This document shows, piece after piece, positions 1 through 5,242 of a DNA stretch of 7,673 nt. The number at the start of each line of letters is the position of its first letter. The stretch's first letter is position 1. Both the position numbers and the translations under genes were made by a program. The notes under the pieces were generated by a model. It saw nothing but the letters and a program-made list of their open reading frames with translations. It was not told the DNA's origin and searched no databases. The stretch is from an uncultured Lachnoanaerobaculum sp. (GTDB lineage Bacteria > Bacillota > Clostridia > Lachnospirales > Lachnospiraceae): the NCBI GenBank assembly GCA_938041725.1, contig CALISX010000349.1:1-7673 (forward strand), in the 5' to 3' direction.

Positions 1-460
1 ATGCTGTACAAGGATAACGGTTTTAGAGAAAAGATATATGCCGAAGAACTTATATCACATATAGAAAAGATTGCCGATGAAAACAATAGGGAAGCGGTTG
101 TATTTTCAAACGATAAAAAGAAAGAAACAAAAAATCCTCCTTTACTTTTCAATCTGGCAGAGATACAAAATGAATGTTCAAAGAGATTTAAAATAAGCCC
201 TGATGAAACCTTAAAAATAATTCAGGAATTGTATGAAAAAAAGCTTGTTACTTATCCGAGAACGGATGCAAGAGTGCTTTCTACTGCCGTAGCAAAGGAA
301 ATAGACAAGAATATAAAGGGACTTTGTAAGTTTTCGGCACTTGCGGATTTTGCAAATAATATTCTTGAAAAGGGTACATATAAAAATATTTCAAAAACAA
401 AGTATGTTAATGATAGTCAAATCACCGACCATTATGCTATAATACCTACGGGTTTTGGAT
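1..460 (+). other. AT-rich segment of topB with foreign-looking codon use
   Basis: Seen directly: sampled 60-base stretches hold about one third G+C or less (20 of 60 in 1-60; 13 of 60 in 361-420). Stretches to the right hold 27 of 60 (481-540) and 32 of 60 (601-660). Leucines up to residue 154 are mostly CTT or TTA, whereas from residue 157 on they are nearly all CTG or TTG. Lys and Ile codons on the left are mostly AAA/AAG and ATA/ATT. The right-hand pattern continues through the neighbouring genes, so the left segment is the outlier. The change is bracketed between about 453 and 469. Inference: this part came from a lower-GC relative or mobile element, or the contig is chimeric. Confidence 0.7.
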
Positions 461-1209
461 TAAACAATCTGAACCACCTGGAGGAAAGATCCAGGGCGGT
501 ATATGAGCTGATTTGCAGGCGGTTTTTGGGGATTTTTTATCCTCCTGCCAGGTATGTGAAATACCAGATTCTGGTAAAGATACAGGGGGAAACCTTTGCT
601 GCAAATTTTAAACGACTGAAGGATCCGGGATACCTGGCAGTGCAGGGTACCCGGGAGAAGGGCTCAGAGGAGGTGGCCTTGGATCCTGGTTTTTTTGCCC
701 GGCTGGATCAGCTGAAAAAAGGGGATGCTTTGGCACTGGCAAAGCTGGAGATTAAGGAGGGAGAAACCTCTCCTCCCAAGCGCTATACCTCCGGCTCCAT
801 GATTCTGGCCATGGAAAATGCGGGACAGCTCATTGAGGATGAGGAGCTTCGGAGCCATATGAAGGGCAGCGGCATTGGAACCTCTGCCACCCGGGCGGAG
901 ATTTTAAAAAAGCTTTTCACCATCCGTTATCTTGCTCTGAACAAAAAGACCCAGATCATTACTCCCACCCTTTTTGGGGAAACGGTGTATGAGGTGGTGG
1001 ATGCTTCGCTGAAGCAGCTTTTGAATCCGGAGCTTACCGCCAGCTGGGAAAAGGGACTGACCATGGTGGCAGCAGGGGAGATTACTGCAGACCAGTATAT
1101 GGAGAAGCTGGATCATTTTGTAGGGATCCGCTGTGAAAATGTGAAAAGATTAAATAATCAATATATGCTGAAGGACCGCTTTGCTGCAGTGGCCCTGGCC
1201 TATGGATGA
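1..1209 (+). CDS. topB: DNA topoisomerase III (type IA), N-terminally truncated by the window edge
   Basis: Type IA topoisomerases pass single DNA strands through a transient 5'-phosphotyrosine break; topoisomerase III mainly decatenates DNA. Seen here (402 residues): a PPLLF-N-L segment (about 46-52), the active-site motif YPRTD with catalytic Tyr85, the conserved ITDHYAIIPTG (141-151), the PPKRYTSGSMILAMENAG region (258-274), GIGTSATRAEIL (291-302) and the closing ELTASWEKGL (344-353). The family is usually about 650-730 residues with the catalytic Tyr near 320-330, so roughly 240 N-terminal residues (the Toprim domain) lie outside. The ATG at base 1 is therefore not the true start. There is no zinc-finger tail. 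Oddity: bases 1 to about 455 are AT-rich (13 of 60 G+C in 361-420) while later 60-base stretches reach 45-55%, and Leu codons change from CTT/TTA to CTG at residue 157. The gene may be mosaic. The family call is very firm. Confidence 0.95.
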   Translation: MLYKDNGFREKIYAEELISHIEKIADENNREAVVFSNDKKKETKNPPLLFNLAEIQNECSKRFKISPDETLKIIQELYEKKLVTYPRTDARVLSTAVAKEIDKNIKGLCKFSALADFANNILEKGTYKNISKTKYVNDSQITDHYAIIPTGFGLNNLNHLEERSRAVYELICRRFLGIFYPPARYVKYQILVKIQGETFAANFKRLKDPGYLAVQGTREKGSEEVALDPGFFARLDQLKKGDALALAKLEIKEGETSPPKRYTSGSMILAMENAGQLIEDEELRSHMKGSGIGTSATRAEILKKLFTIRYLALNKKTQIITPTLFGETVYEVVDASLKQLLNPELTASWEKGLTMVAAGEITADQYMEKLDHFVGIRCENVKRLNNQYMLKDRFAAVALAYG

Positions 1210-1219
1210 AAGGATGATT

Positions 1220-1903
1220 ATGAAGAAAATAGATGTCAAAACAAAAAAGCTTTTTGACCTGACTGAAACGATTGCACAGCCTCTTTTTGAAAAATACACC
1301 TATCCCTGGGAGGTATTCAAGGAGCTGGGAAATTTTATTGAGGAGCTGGGGGCTTCCCTGTCTGAGCTGGAGTATCAGAGGATCGGAAAGAATATTTGGG
1401 TACACCGTTCTGTAAAGGTTATGCCCACCGTATGTATGGGGGGACCTTTGCTCATCCAAAAGGGAGCCAGCATCCGAAACGGTGCATATTTCAGGGGAAA
1501 TGTTATTGTTGGAGAGGGGGTTGTGGCAGGAAATTCCTGTGAGTTTAAGTCTGCTATTTTGTTTAATGGGGCCCAGGTTCCCCATTTCAGCTATGTGGGG
1601 GATTCGGTGATTGGTCATAAGTCCCATTTGGGTGCCGGGGTGATCACCTCTAATTTAAAAAGCGACAAATCTGATGTGGTTTTGCATTTGGATGACGGGG
1701 AGTTTGAGACAGGTCTGCGCAAATTCGGGGCCATGGTGGGAGATGAGGCGGAGATTGGCTGCAGCACCGTGTTAAATCCCGGTACCATTATCGGAAAGAA
1801 CGCCATGGTGTACCCCCTGTCCTGTGTACGGGGCTGTGTGAAGAAATCCTGCATTTATAAGAGTGCAGACAATGTGGTGGAAAGAAGCAAAAAAAAACTT
1901 TAG
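1220..1903 (+). CDS. Left-handed beta-helix (hexapeptide) acyltransferase resembling the GlmU acetyltransferase domain
   Basis: A 227-residue cytoplasmic protein: a helical N-terminus (about 1-50) followed by hexapeptide repeats (about 55-210). Compared from memory with the GlmU acetyltransferase domain, it keeps the GN-x-x-E-x-K-x-A stretch (GNSCEFKSA, 105-113) and the H-x-x-Y-x-GD stretch (HFSYVGD, 122-128). That places a His (122) and Tyr (125) where GlmU has its catalytic His and an active-site Tyr; GAGVITSN (138-145) matches GAGTITCN. Differences: the following NYDG-type loop is replaced by NLKSD plus an insertion of about 14 residues, and the uridylyltransferase half is absent. An amino-sugar or nucleotide-sugar substrate is therefore plausible but not shown. 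Start: ATG 1220 has GAAAGG six bases upstream. TTG 1181 and ATG 1202 lie inside topB without a good ribosome site, and ATG 1214 abuts the GAAAGG. It begins 10 bases after the topB stop with no promoter between, suggesting one transcript. Confidence 0.8.
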   Translation: MKKIDVKTKKLFDLTETIAQPLFEKYTYPWEVFKELGNFIEELGASLSELEYQRIGKNIWVHRSVKVMPTVCMGGPLLIQKGASIRNGAYFRGNVIVGEGVVAGNSCEFKSAILFNGAQVPHFSYVGDSVIGHKSHLGAGVITSNLKSDKSDVVLHLDDGEFETGLRKFGAMVGDEAEIGCSTVLNPGTIIGKNAMVYPLSCVRGCVKKSCIYKSADNVVERSKKKL

Positions 1904-1950
1904 ATAAAACGGCCATTATCAAAAATGCCTACTCAAAGAGTTAAGAAGGG

Positions 1951-1975
1951 CAGGGGCTTTTCTTTGGAGCCCCTG
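1951..1975. repeat. Perfect 8-bp hairpin after the beta-helix gene
   Basis: CAGGGGCT (1951-1958) pairs perfectly with AGCCCCTG (1968-1975) across a 9-base T-rich loop. No T-run follows on the + strand, so alone it is a poor intrinsic terminator. It may protect the 3' end of the topB/beta-helix transcript or act together with the terminator hairpin 20 bases downstream. Confidence 0.55.
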
Positions 1976-1994
1976 AGGGGATGGCAGACTGGTT

Positions 1995-2037
1995 AAAAGG
2001 GGATAGGATCCGCTGGAGCAGATCATATCCCCTTTTT
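1995..2037. terminator. Bidirectional rho-independent terminator between convergent genes
   Basis: AAAAGGGGATA (1995-2005) pairs without mismatch with TATCCCCTTTT (2026-2036). Inside, GATC (2007-2010) can pair with GATC (2021-2024), and GCT (2012-2014) faces AGC (2017-2019), giving one long hairpin. T-runs follow the stem in both directions: TTTTT at 2033-2037 on the + strand, and the complement of AAAA at 1995-1998 on the - strand. It should stop + transcripts from the beta-helix gene and - transcripts from the PHP gene. The right arm overlaps the last codons and flanks the stop of the PHP gene (TGA at 2025-2023). Confidence 0.85.
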
Positions 2038-2898
2038 CATTTCCTCCAGGCAAAGACCGGGAACCTTAAGGCCGCCATAGCCTGTCCCCAGCTCCAGTCC
2101 CGGTTTGTTTACACCATGGAAATCGCTGCCTCCGGTTTTGATGAGAGAATATTTTCTGGAAAGATCCAAAAGAAAAGCGGTTTGGGCCTCATCATAGGCG
2201 GAATAATAGGTTTCCATGCCCTGCATTCCCATTTCCTTTAACAGGCCCAAAAGCTCCTCCAGTTCTTCCTGGGGGAATCCGTACTGGAGAGGATGGGCCA
2301 GGGAAATGAAGAAGCCATGCTTTTTGAAAAAATCCATGGTTTTTTCTATGGTGACGGTTTTTACAGGAATATAGGTTCCCCCATATACCAAATAGTATTC
2401 AAAGGCTTCCTTTCTTTCCTTGACCAGTCCCATTTTTACAAGGGCCTTGGCAAAATGGGCTCTGGTAATCTGGGTGTTGGGGGCGGAGCCCTCCAGTAAA
2501 TCCTCTCTGGAAATGTGGATGCCGTCCCTTTCAAAGCGTCTTAGAATTTCTGCATTTCTATTTTCTCTTTCTCTGGCAAAATACGCCAAATCAGAAAAGA
2601 TCTCCTGGGCACGCAAAAAGGTATTTTTGGGAAACCCAGGGGGAAGGAGATACCCCAGGATGTGGATTTCCTGCTCCCGGTAGACACAGCTCATTTCCAC
2701 CCCAGGAATCACCTCCAGTCCGATTTCTTCCCCTCTTTTTTGACATTCTGCCACCCCGGCCATGGTATCATGGTCTGTCAGGGCAATGGCAGAGAGATTT
2801 TTTGCTTTTCCCAGCTCCGCCACCTGGGCGGGAGAAAGGGAGCCGTCGGAGGCAGTGGAGTGGACATGGAGATCAATGATATAGCGGCAGGATTGCAT
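2023..2898 (-). CDS. PHP-domain metal-dependent phosphoesterase, RNase AM / TrpH (YciV) type
   Basis: A 291-residue soluble protein, a normal length for this family. The metal-binding PHP residues are all visible: DLHVHS (D9, H11, H13) with D18, TDHD (D42, H43), GVEMS (E68), EIHILGY (H79), LAHP (H202) and GGSDFHG (D259, H261). A helical insertion at about 90-195 includes the RAHFA stretch (H148), typical of the TrpH/YciV branch. Characterised members hydrolyse 3',5'-nucleoside bisphosphates such as pAp or act as a 5'-3' exonuclease trimming RNA 5' ends (RNase AM of E. coli). Which of these applies here is inference. Other PHP families (histidinol phosphatase, DNA polymerase X or DnaE PHP domains, CapC/YwqE) fit less well in length and in the DLHVHSTASDG opening. 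The start at 2898 is set by AAGGAGG (2909-2903) four bases upstream. It is convergent with the beta-helix gene and divergent from the VanW gene, so likely transcribed alone. Confidence 0.9.
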   Translation of the reverse strand: MQSCRYIIDLHVHSTASDGSLSPAQVAELGKAKNLSAIALTDHDTMAGVAECQKRGEEIGLEVIPGVEMSCVYREQEIHILGYLLPPGFPKNTFLRAQEIFSDLAYFARERENRNAEILRRFERDGIHISREDLLEGSAPNTQITRAHFAKALVKMGLVKERKEAFEYYLVYGGTYIPVKTVTIEKTMDFFKKHGFFISLAHPLQYGFPQEELEELLGLLKEMGMQGMETYYSAYDEAQTAFLLDLSRKYSLIKTGGSDFHGVNKPGLELGTGYGGLKVPGLCLEEMKKGI

Positions 2899-2902
2899 GG
2901 TT

Positions 2903-2909
2903 CCTCCTT
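2903..2909 (-). promoter_or_regulatory. Ribosome binding site of the PHP gene
   Basis: On the - strand AAGGAGG is followed by AACC and then ATG (2898). This near-perfect Shine-Dalgarno sequence fixes the start of the PHP gene. Confidence 0.85.
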
Positions 2910-2936
2910 GTGAATGATGGCCTGCGGGTTATTTCC

Positions 2937-2965
2937 ATTGTAGGGGGAAACGGGGGAAGATGCAA
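2937..2965 (-). promoter_or_regulatory. Sigma-A type promoter of the PHP gene
   Basis: Read on the - strand: TTGCAT (-35, 2965-2960), a 17-base spacer rich in C, and TACAAT (-10, 2942-2937). Transcription would start near 2930, giving a leader of about 32 bases that carries the AAGGAGG ribosome site. Spacing and hexamers are close to consensus. Confidence 0.7.
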
Positions 2966-2986
2966 TAGGAAATGCGGGGGATGGAA

Positions 2987-3016
2987 TTTACCAGGCATCC
3001 TTTCCTGTGCTATACT
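2987..3016 (+). promoter_or_regulatory. Extended -10 promoter of the VanW gene
   Basis: TTTACC (2987-2992, -35), an 18-base spacer, and TATACT (3011-3016, -10) preceded by TGTGC, which supplies the TG of an extended -10. The start of transcription would be near 3023, leaving a leader of about 24 bases before ATG 3047. Its -35 lies about 21 bases from the -35 of the opposite promoter, so the two are back to back without overlapping. Confidence 0.7.
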
Positions 3017-3046
3017 GAAGAAACGATAAAGAACTTGGGGGACGGA

Positions 3047-4837
3047 ATGAAGGACAGAAGGAAAAAAAGAAAAAGCGGCGTAAAAAGAAAGGGGAATGGG
3101 GGAGCATTCATTACCAGAACCCGGGCTGCCAGGGAACGCTCTCTGGCCCAAAGAAGGGGGGGCAAAAAAACAAGATTTACAATTACCCCTTTGTTTCGGG
3201 GACTGTTTTTTCTTAGTATTTTGGCACTGGCCGTATGGCTTTTGTTTTTGGGAGGCAGGGGACTGGCAGGAGCCATTCAAAACAGCTTTTTCACCAATGC
3301 CAAGGATGGGCTGCCAAGGCCTAAAAAAACCATCCTGGTGGAGGGAGTGGATATCAAGGGAATGACCAAGGAGGAGGCAAAAGAAGCGGTTTTAACCAAA
3401 TATCCATGGAAAATGGAGGCAAAGCTTCAAGGACAGGAAGAGATCTACCCCTTGGACAATCTTCTGGAACCGGAAACGGACAGGATTTTAGAGGAGATTT
3501 ACGGGAATGTAAAGGAGGCACAGGCCAGCTACGCCTTTGATACCAGCCGTTTAAACAAGGGTATGGATGGGGAGATTTCCAAGATAAAGGAAAAATGGAA
3601 TATTCCTCCCCAAAACGGATCGATTTCCGGATTTGACAAAGAAAGCAATACCTTCACCTATACCAGGGAGGTGCCGGGACAGGAGATTGATGCCCTGGCA
3701 TTCAGTCAGGAAGCCAGAGGGGCCTTAGAGCGCAGGGATTATGAAGCCAGGATTGAGGTAAACAGCAAAGAGGTGGTGCCGGAGGTTACAGAGGAGGAGG
3801 CCAAGGCAAAGAATAAGGTGATTGGCACTTTCACCACAAAAACCACTGCCAACCAGGATCGGAATACCAACATTCAGATTGCGGCCCAGGCTTTGGATGG
3901 CTTGATTTTACAGCCTGGAGAGGAATTTTCCTTTAACAATACCACTGGAAACCGAACCCCGGAAAAGGGATACCGCCCGGCGGGGGCCTATGTAAACGGT
4001 GTGCTGGCGGAGGAGCCTGGGGGAGGGGTTTGCCAGGTATCCTCCACTCTGTATAATGCTGTGATTTTTTCCGGTCTTGCCACCACAGAGCGCCATGCCC
4101 ATTCCTTTGAGCCCAGCTATGTTACCCCGGGGGAGGATGCCATGGTAAGCTATGACGGCTATGCCGGGCCGGATATGAAATTTGTGAATACCTCCCATAC
4201 GGCCATTGCCATTCGGGCGGTGTTTACAGATCAAACCCTGACCTGCTCCATTATCGGGATTCCCATACTGGAGGAAGGAGTCAGCATTTCCATGACCTCT
4301 CAAAAAACAGCTCAGACTGACCCGCCCCAGCCGGAATATATTGAGGATTCTTCTTTAAGAAAGGGGAGGGAGGTGGTGGTGAGAGCCGCTGTGCCCGGCA
4401 GCCGCTGGGTGACCAATTATGTGGTAAAAAAGGAGGGAACTGTGATCCGGGATGAGTTTTTCCATAATTCTATTTATAAGGGAAAGCCTGCTGCCATTAA
4501 AAGAAATTCAGGGGGCGCCGGAACAGATACAAAGACTTCTGCAGCCCAAAGCACAGCCAAAACGACGGAAAGCACAGGGGAAGCCTCCTCTCAGGCCCCT
4601 TCCCAAAGCACAGAAACCCAGGAAACAGGTTCTGAAAACAGGGAAACCAGGGACAGTGCCGGGGAAAACACCCAGGAGAATACAAAGGAAAGCACCTTGG
4701 AGGAAAGCAAGACTACGGAGCCTGTCTCCTCCCAGGCAGAAAGCAGCCGGGAGATACAGGTGGAGCCCCGGGAAACTTCTTCAGAAGTCCCTTCCCAGAC
4801 CACACATCAGGAAATCGGTCCGGGTATGACCCAGTAG
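3047..4837 (+). CDS. VanW-family envelope protein with peptidoglycan-binding-like, VanW and G5-like domains
   Basis: A 596-residue membrane-anchored protein. Layout: a Lys/Arg-rich cytoplasmic head (1-45), one transmembrane segment (about 49-70), then an extracytoplasmic part. That part has a PG_binding_4-like region opening with ILVEGVDIKGMTKEEA (96-111), the VanW domain (about 258-405) with GGGVCQVSSTLYNA (325-338, Cys329) and two His (350, 352), a G5-like domain (about 432-482), and a 109-residue tail dominated by Ser, Thr, Glu and Gln. There is no LPxTG motif, so anchoring is by the N-terminal helix. VanW proteins occur with some vancomycin clusters, but most are general cell-envelope proteins of Clostridia with unknown biochemistry; no van genes are near. 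The start was placed at ATG 3047 because an upstream ATG (2972) would put the gene's own promoter inside the reading frame. A G-rich ribosome site (GGGGG, 3037-3041) precedes it, and a terminator follows at 4923-4948. Likely monocistronic. Confidence 0.88.
   Translation: MKDRRKKRKSGVKRKGNGGAFITRTRAARERSLAQRRGGKKTRFTITPLFRGLFFLSILALAVWLLFLGGRGLAGAIQNSFFTNAKDGLPRPKKTILVEGVDIKGMTKEEAKEAVLTKYPWKMEAKLQGQEEIYPLDNLLEPETDRILEEIYGNVKEAQASYAFDTSRLNKGMDGEISKIKEKWNIPPQNGSISGFDKESNTFTYTREVPGQEIDALAFSQEARGALERRDYEARIEVNSKEVVPEVTEEEAKAKNKVIGTFTTKTTANQDRNTNIQIAAQALDGLILQPGEEFSFNNTTGNRTPEKGYRPAGAYVNGVLAEEPGGGVCQVSSTLYNAVIFSGLATTERHAHSFEPSYVTPGEDAMVSYDGYAGPDMKFVNTSHTAIAIRAVFTDQTLTCSIIGIPILEEGVSISMTSQKTAQTDPPQPEYIEDSSLRKGREVVVRAAVPGSRWVTNYVVKKEGTVIRDEFFHNSIYKGKPAAIKRNSGGAGTDTKTSAAQSTAKTTESTGEASSQAPSQSTETQETGSENRETRDSAGENTQENTKESTLEESKTTEPVSSQAESSREIQVEPRETSSEVPSQTTHQEIGPGMTQ
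4508..4834 (+). other. Low-complexity Ser/Thr/Glu-rich tail of the VanW protein
   Basis: Codons 488-596 encode an extended hydrophilic region rich in Ser, Thr, Glu and Gln, with repeated short motifs such as QSTAKTTEST, SQSTETQETGS and KESTLEESKTTE. The DNA repeats AAAGCACAG-like units (for example near 4548, 4570 and 4604). This composition is typical of flexible wall-spanning linkers exposed to glycosylation. It carries no sortase signal. Confidence 0.8.
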
Positions 4838-4841
4838 GGTC
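4828..4841. repeat. Small hairpin across the stop codon of the VanW gene
   Basis: GACCC (4828-4832) and GGGTC (4837-4841) are exact complements around AGTA. The UAG stop (4835-4837) lies across the loop and the right arm. It may be incidental, but the next bases are also rich in inverted repeats. Confidence 0.4.
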
Positions 4842-4922
4842 TTAGCCCGGGCTGGGAATCCCTGTCAGCAGCATGCAGGCTGCGTTGCAGCAAAGTGAGA
4901 CACAGGCCTATATCTATGGCGG

Positions 4923-4948
4923 TGCCGATCCGTCGGCATGGTTTTTTT
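4923..4948 (+). terminator. Rho-independent terminator of the VanW gene
   Basis: TGCCGA (4923-4928) pairs perfectly with TCGGCA (4933-4938) around the tetraloop TCCG, followed by TGG and seven T (4942-4948). It sits 85 bases after the VanW stop codon and separates that transcript from the nifJ promoter. Confidence 0.85.
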
Positions 4949-4974
4949 CTGTTTTAAAAAGATCCAAAACTGTA

Positions 4975-4991
4975 GTATTTCCATGAAATAC
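4975..4991. repeat. AT-rich 7-bp hairpin
   Basis: GTATTTC (4975-4981) and GAAATAC (4985-4991) are exact complements around CAT. It lies between the VanW terminator and the nifJ promoter with no T-run after it. Function unknown. Confidence 0.45.
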
Positions 4992-5065
4992 AGCCAGGTT
5001 TTAGGGCTTAACATACTTTTTGTAAGAAGGAGCCTTTTCTAAAGGAGAAAAAGGGCATTGTTTGT

Positions 5066-5088
5066 AATATTCTTTGTATACGAATATT
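5066..5088. promoter_or_regulatory. Inverted repeat, possible operator upstream of nifJ
   Basis: AATATTC (5066-5072) is mirrored by GAATATT (5082-5088). The 9-base centre contains the palindrome GTATAC (5076-5081). The spacing of the arms suits a dimeric DNA-binding protein. It lies about 65 bases upstream of the nifJ -35. It does not match the Rex consensus I know (TTGT...ACAA arms). Operator function is inference. Confidence 0.4.
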
Positions 5089-5152
5089 GTTCAAATGGCA
5101 GAACATATTGAAATTGTATCTCGAATAGTACATGGCTGTGGGTGAGAATTGT

Positions 5153-5180
5153 TTGCATTTATAAGAGAAATCGCTATAAT
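5153..5180 (+). promoter_or_regulatory. Sigma-A type promoter of nifJ
   Basis: TTGCAT (5153-5158, -35), a 16-base spacer, and a consensus TATAAT (5175-5180, -10). Transcription should begin near 5187, giving a leader of about 56 bases with a small hairpin, TTCAC (5202-5206) against GTGAA (5214-5218). A consensus -10 fits a strongly expressed central-metabolism gene. Confidence 0.75.
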
Positions 5181-5230
5181 ATAATTAGAAGTAATTAAGG
5201 CTTCACGATACAAGTGAAACAGGTTTTCGT

Positions 5231-5236
5231 AGGAGG
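5231..5236 (+). promoter_or_regulatory. Ribosome binding site of nifJ
   Basis: A perfect AGGAGG followed by a six-base spacer and ATG 5243. It fixes the nifJ start and suggests efficient translation. Confidence 0.85.
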
Positions 5237-5242
5237 AATTTA

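Larger units (their letters stand above)
4838..5242. other. 405-base intergenic region before nifJ
   Basis: No reading frame of note on either strand. From left to right it holds a GC-rich foldable stretch (4838-4920), a rho-independent terminator (4923-4948), a short AT-rich hairpin (4975-4991), an imperfect hairpin GCCTTTTCT/AGAAAA-AGG-GC (5032-5055), an inverted repeat with palindromic centre (5066-5088), and the nifJ promoter and leader (5153-5242). The part after 4949 is markedly AT-rich compared with the genes. I do not recognise a known riboswitch or small-RNA family in it. Confidence 0.7.

Noticed and set aside
1181..1219. TTG 1181 or ATG 1202 as start of the beta-helix protein
   Set aside because: Both lie inside topB and lack a ribosome binding site, whereas ATG 1220 has GAAAGG six bases upstream.
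1082..1627. A 181-codon open frame on the - strand
   Set aside because: It lies opposite the end of topB and the beta-helix gene, both of which have clear family motifs. Its translation has no domain features.
2972..3046. Upstream ATG codons (2972, 2981) as the start of the VanW gene
   Set aside because: The promoter TTTACC-18-TATACT lies within this stretch, and the resulting 25 extra residues do not look like part of a membrane anchor.
2873..3280. A 135-codon open frame on the - strand across the divergent promoter region
   Set aside because: It overlaps the start of the PHP gene and the start of the VanW gene and would have to run through both promoters. Its composition is not protein-like.
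4508..4834. Repeat array or CRISPR-like repetition in the AAAGCACAG-type units
   Set aside because: The units are irregular, in frame and encode a low-complexity Ser/Thr/Glu tail. There is no regular repeat-spacer structure.
3047..4837. Part of a vancomycin-resistance cluster
   Set aside because: VanW-like proteins are widespread in Clostridia. No vanH, ligase, vanX or two-component genes are present in the window.
4916..4957. Short + strand reading frame of 13 codons
   Set aside because: It runs through the terminator hairpin and T-run and has no ribosome binding site.
5060..5100. Rex operator
   Set aside because: The arms AATATTC/GAATATT do not give the TTGT...ACAA ends expected for Rex, so only a generic operator is proposed.
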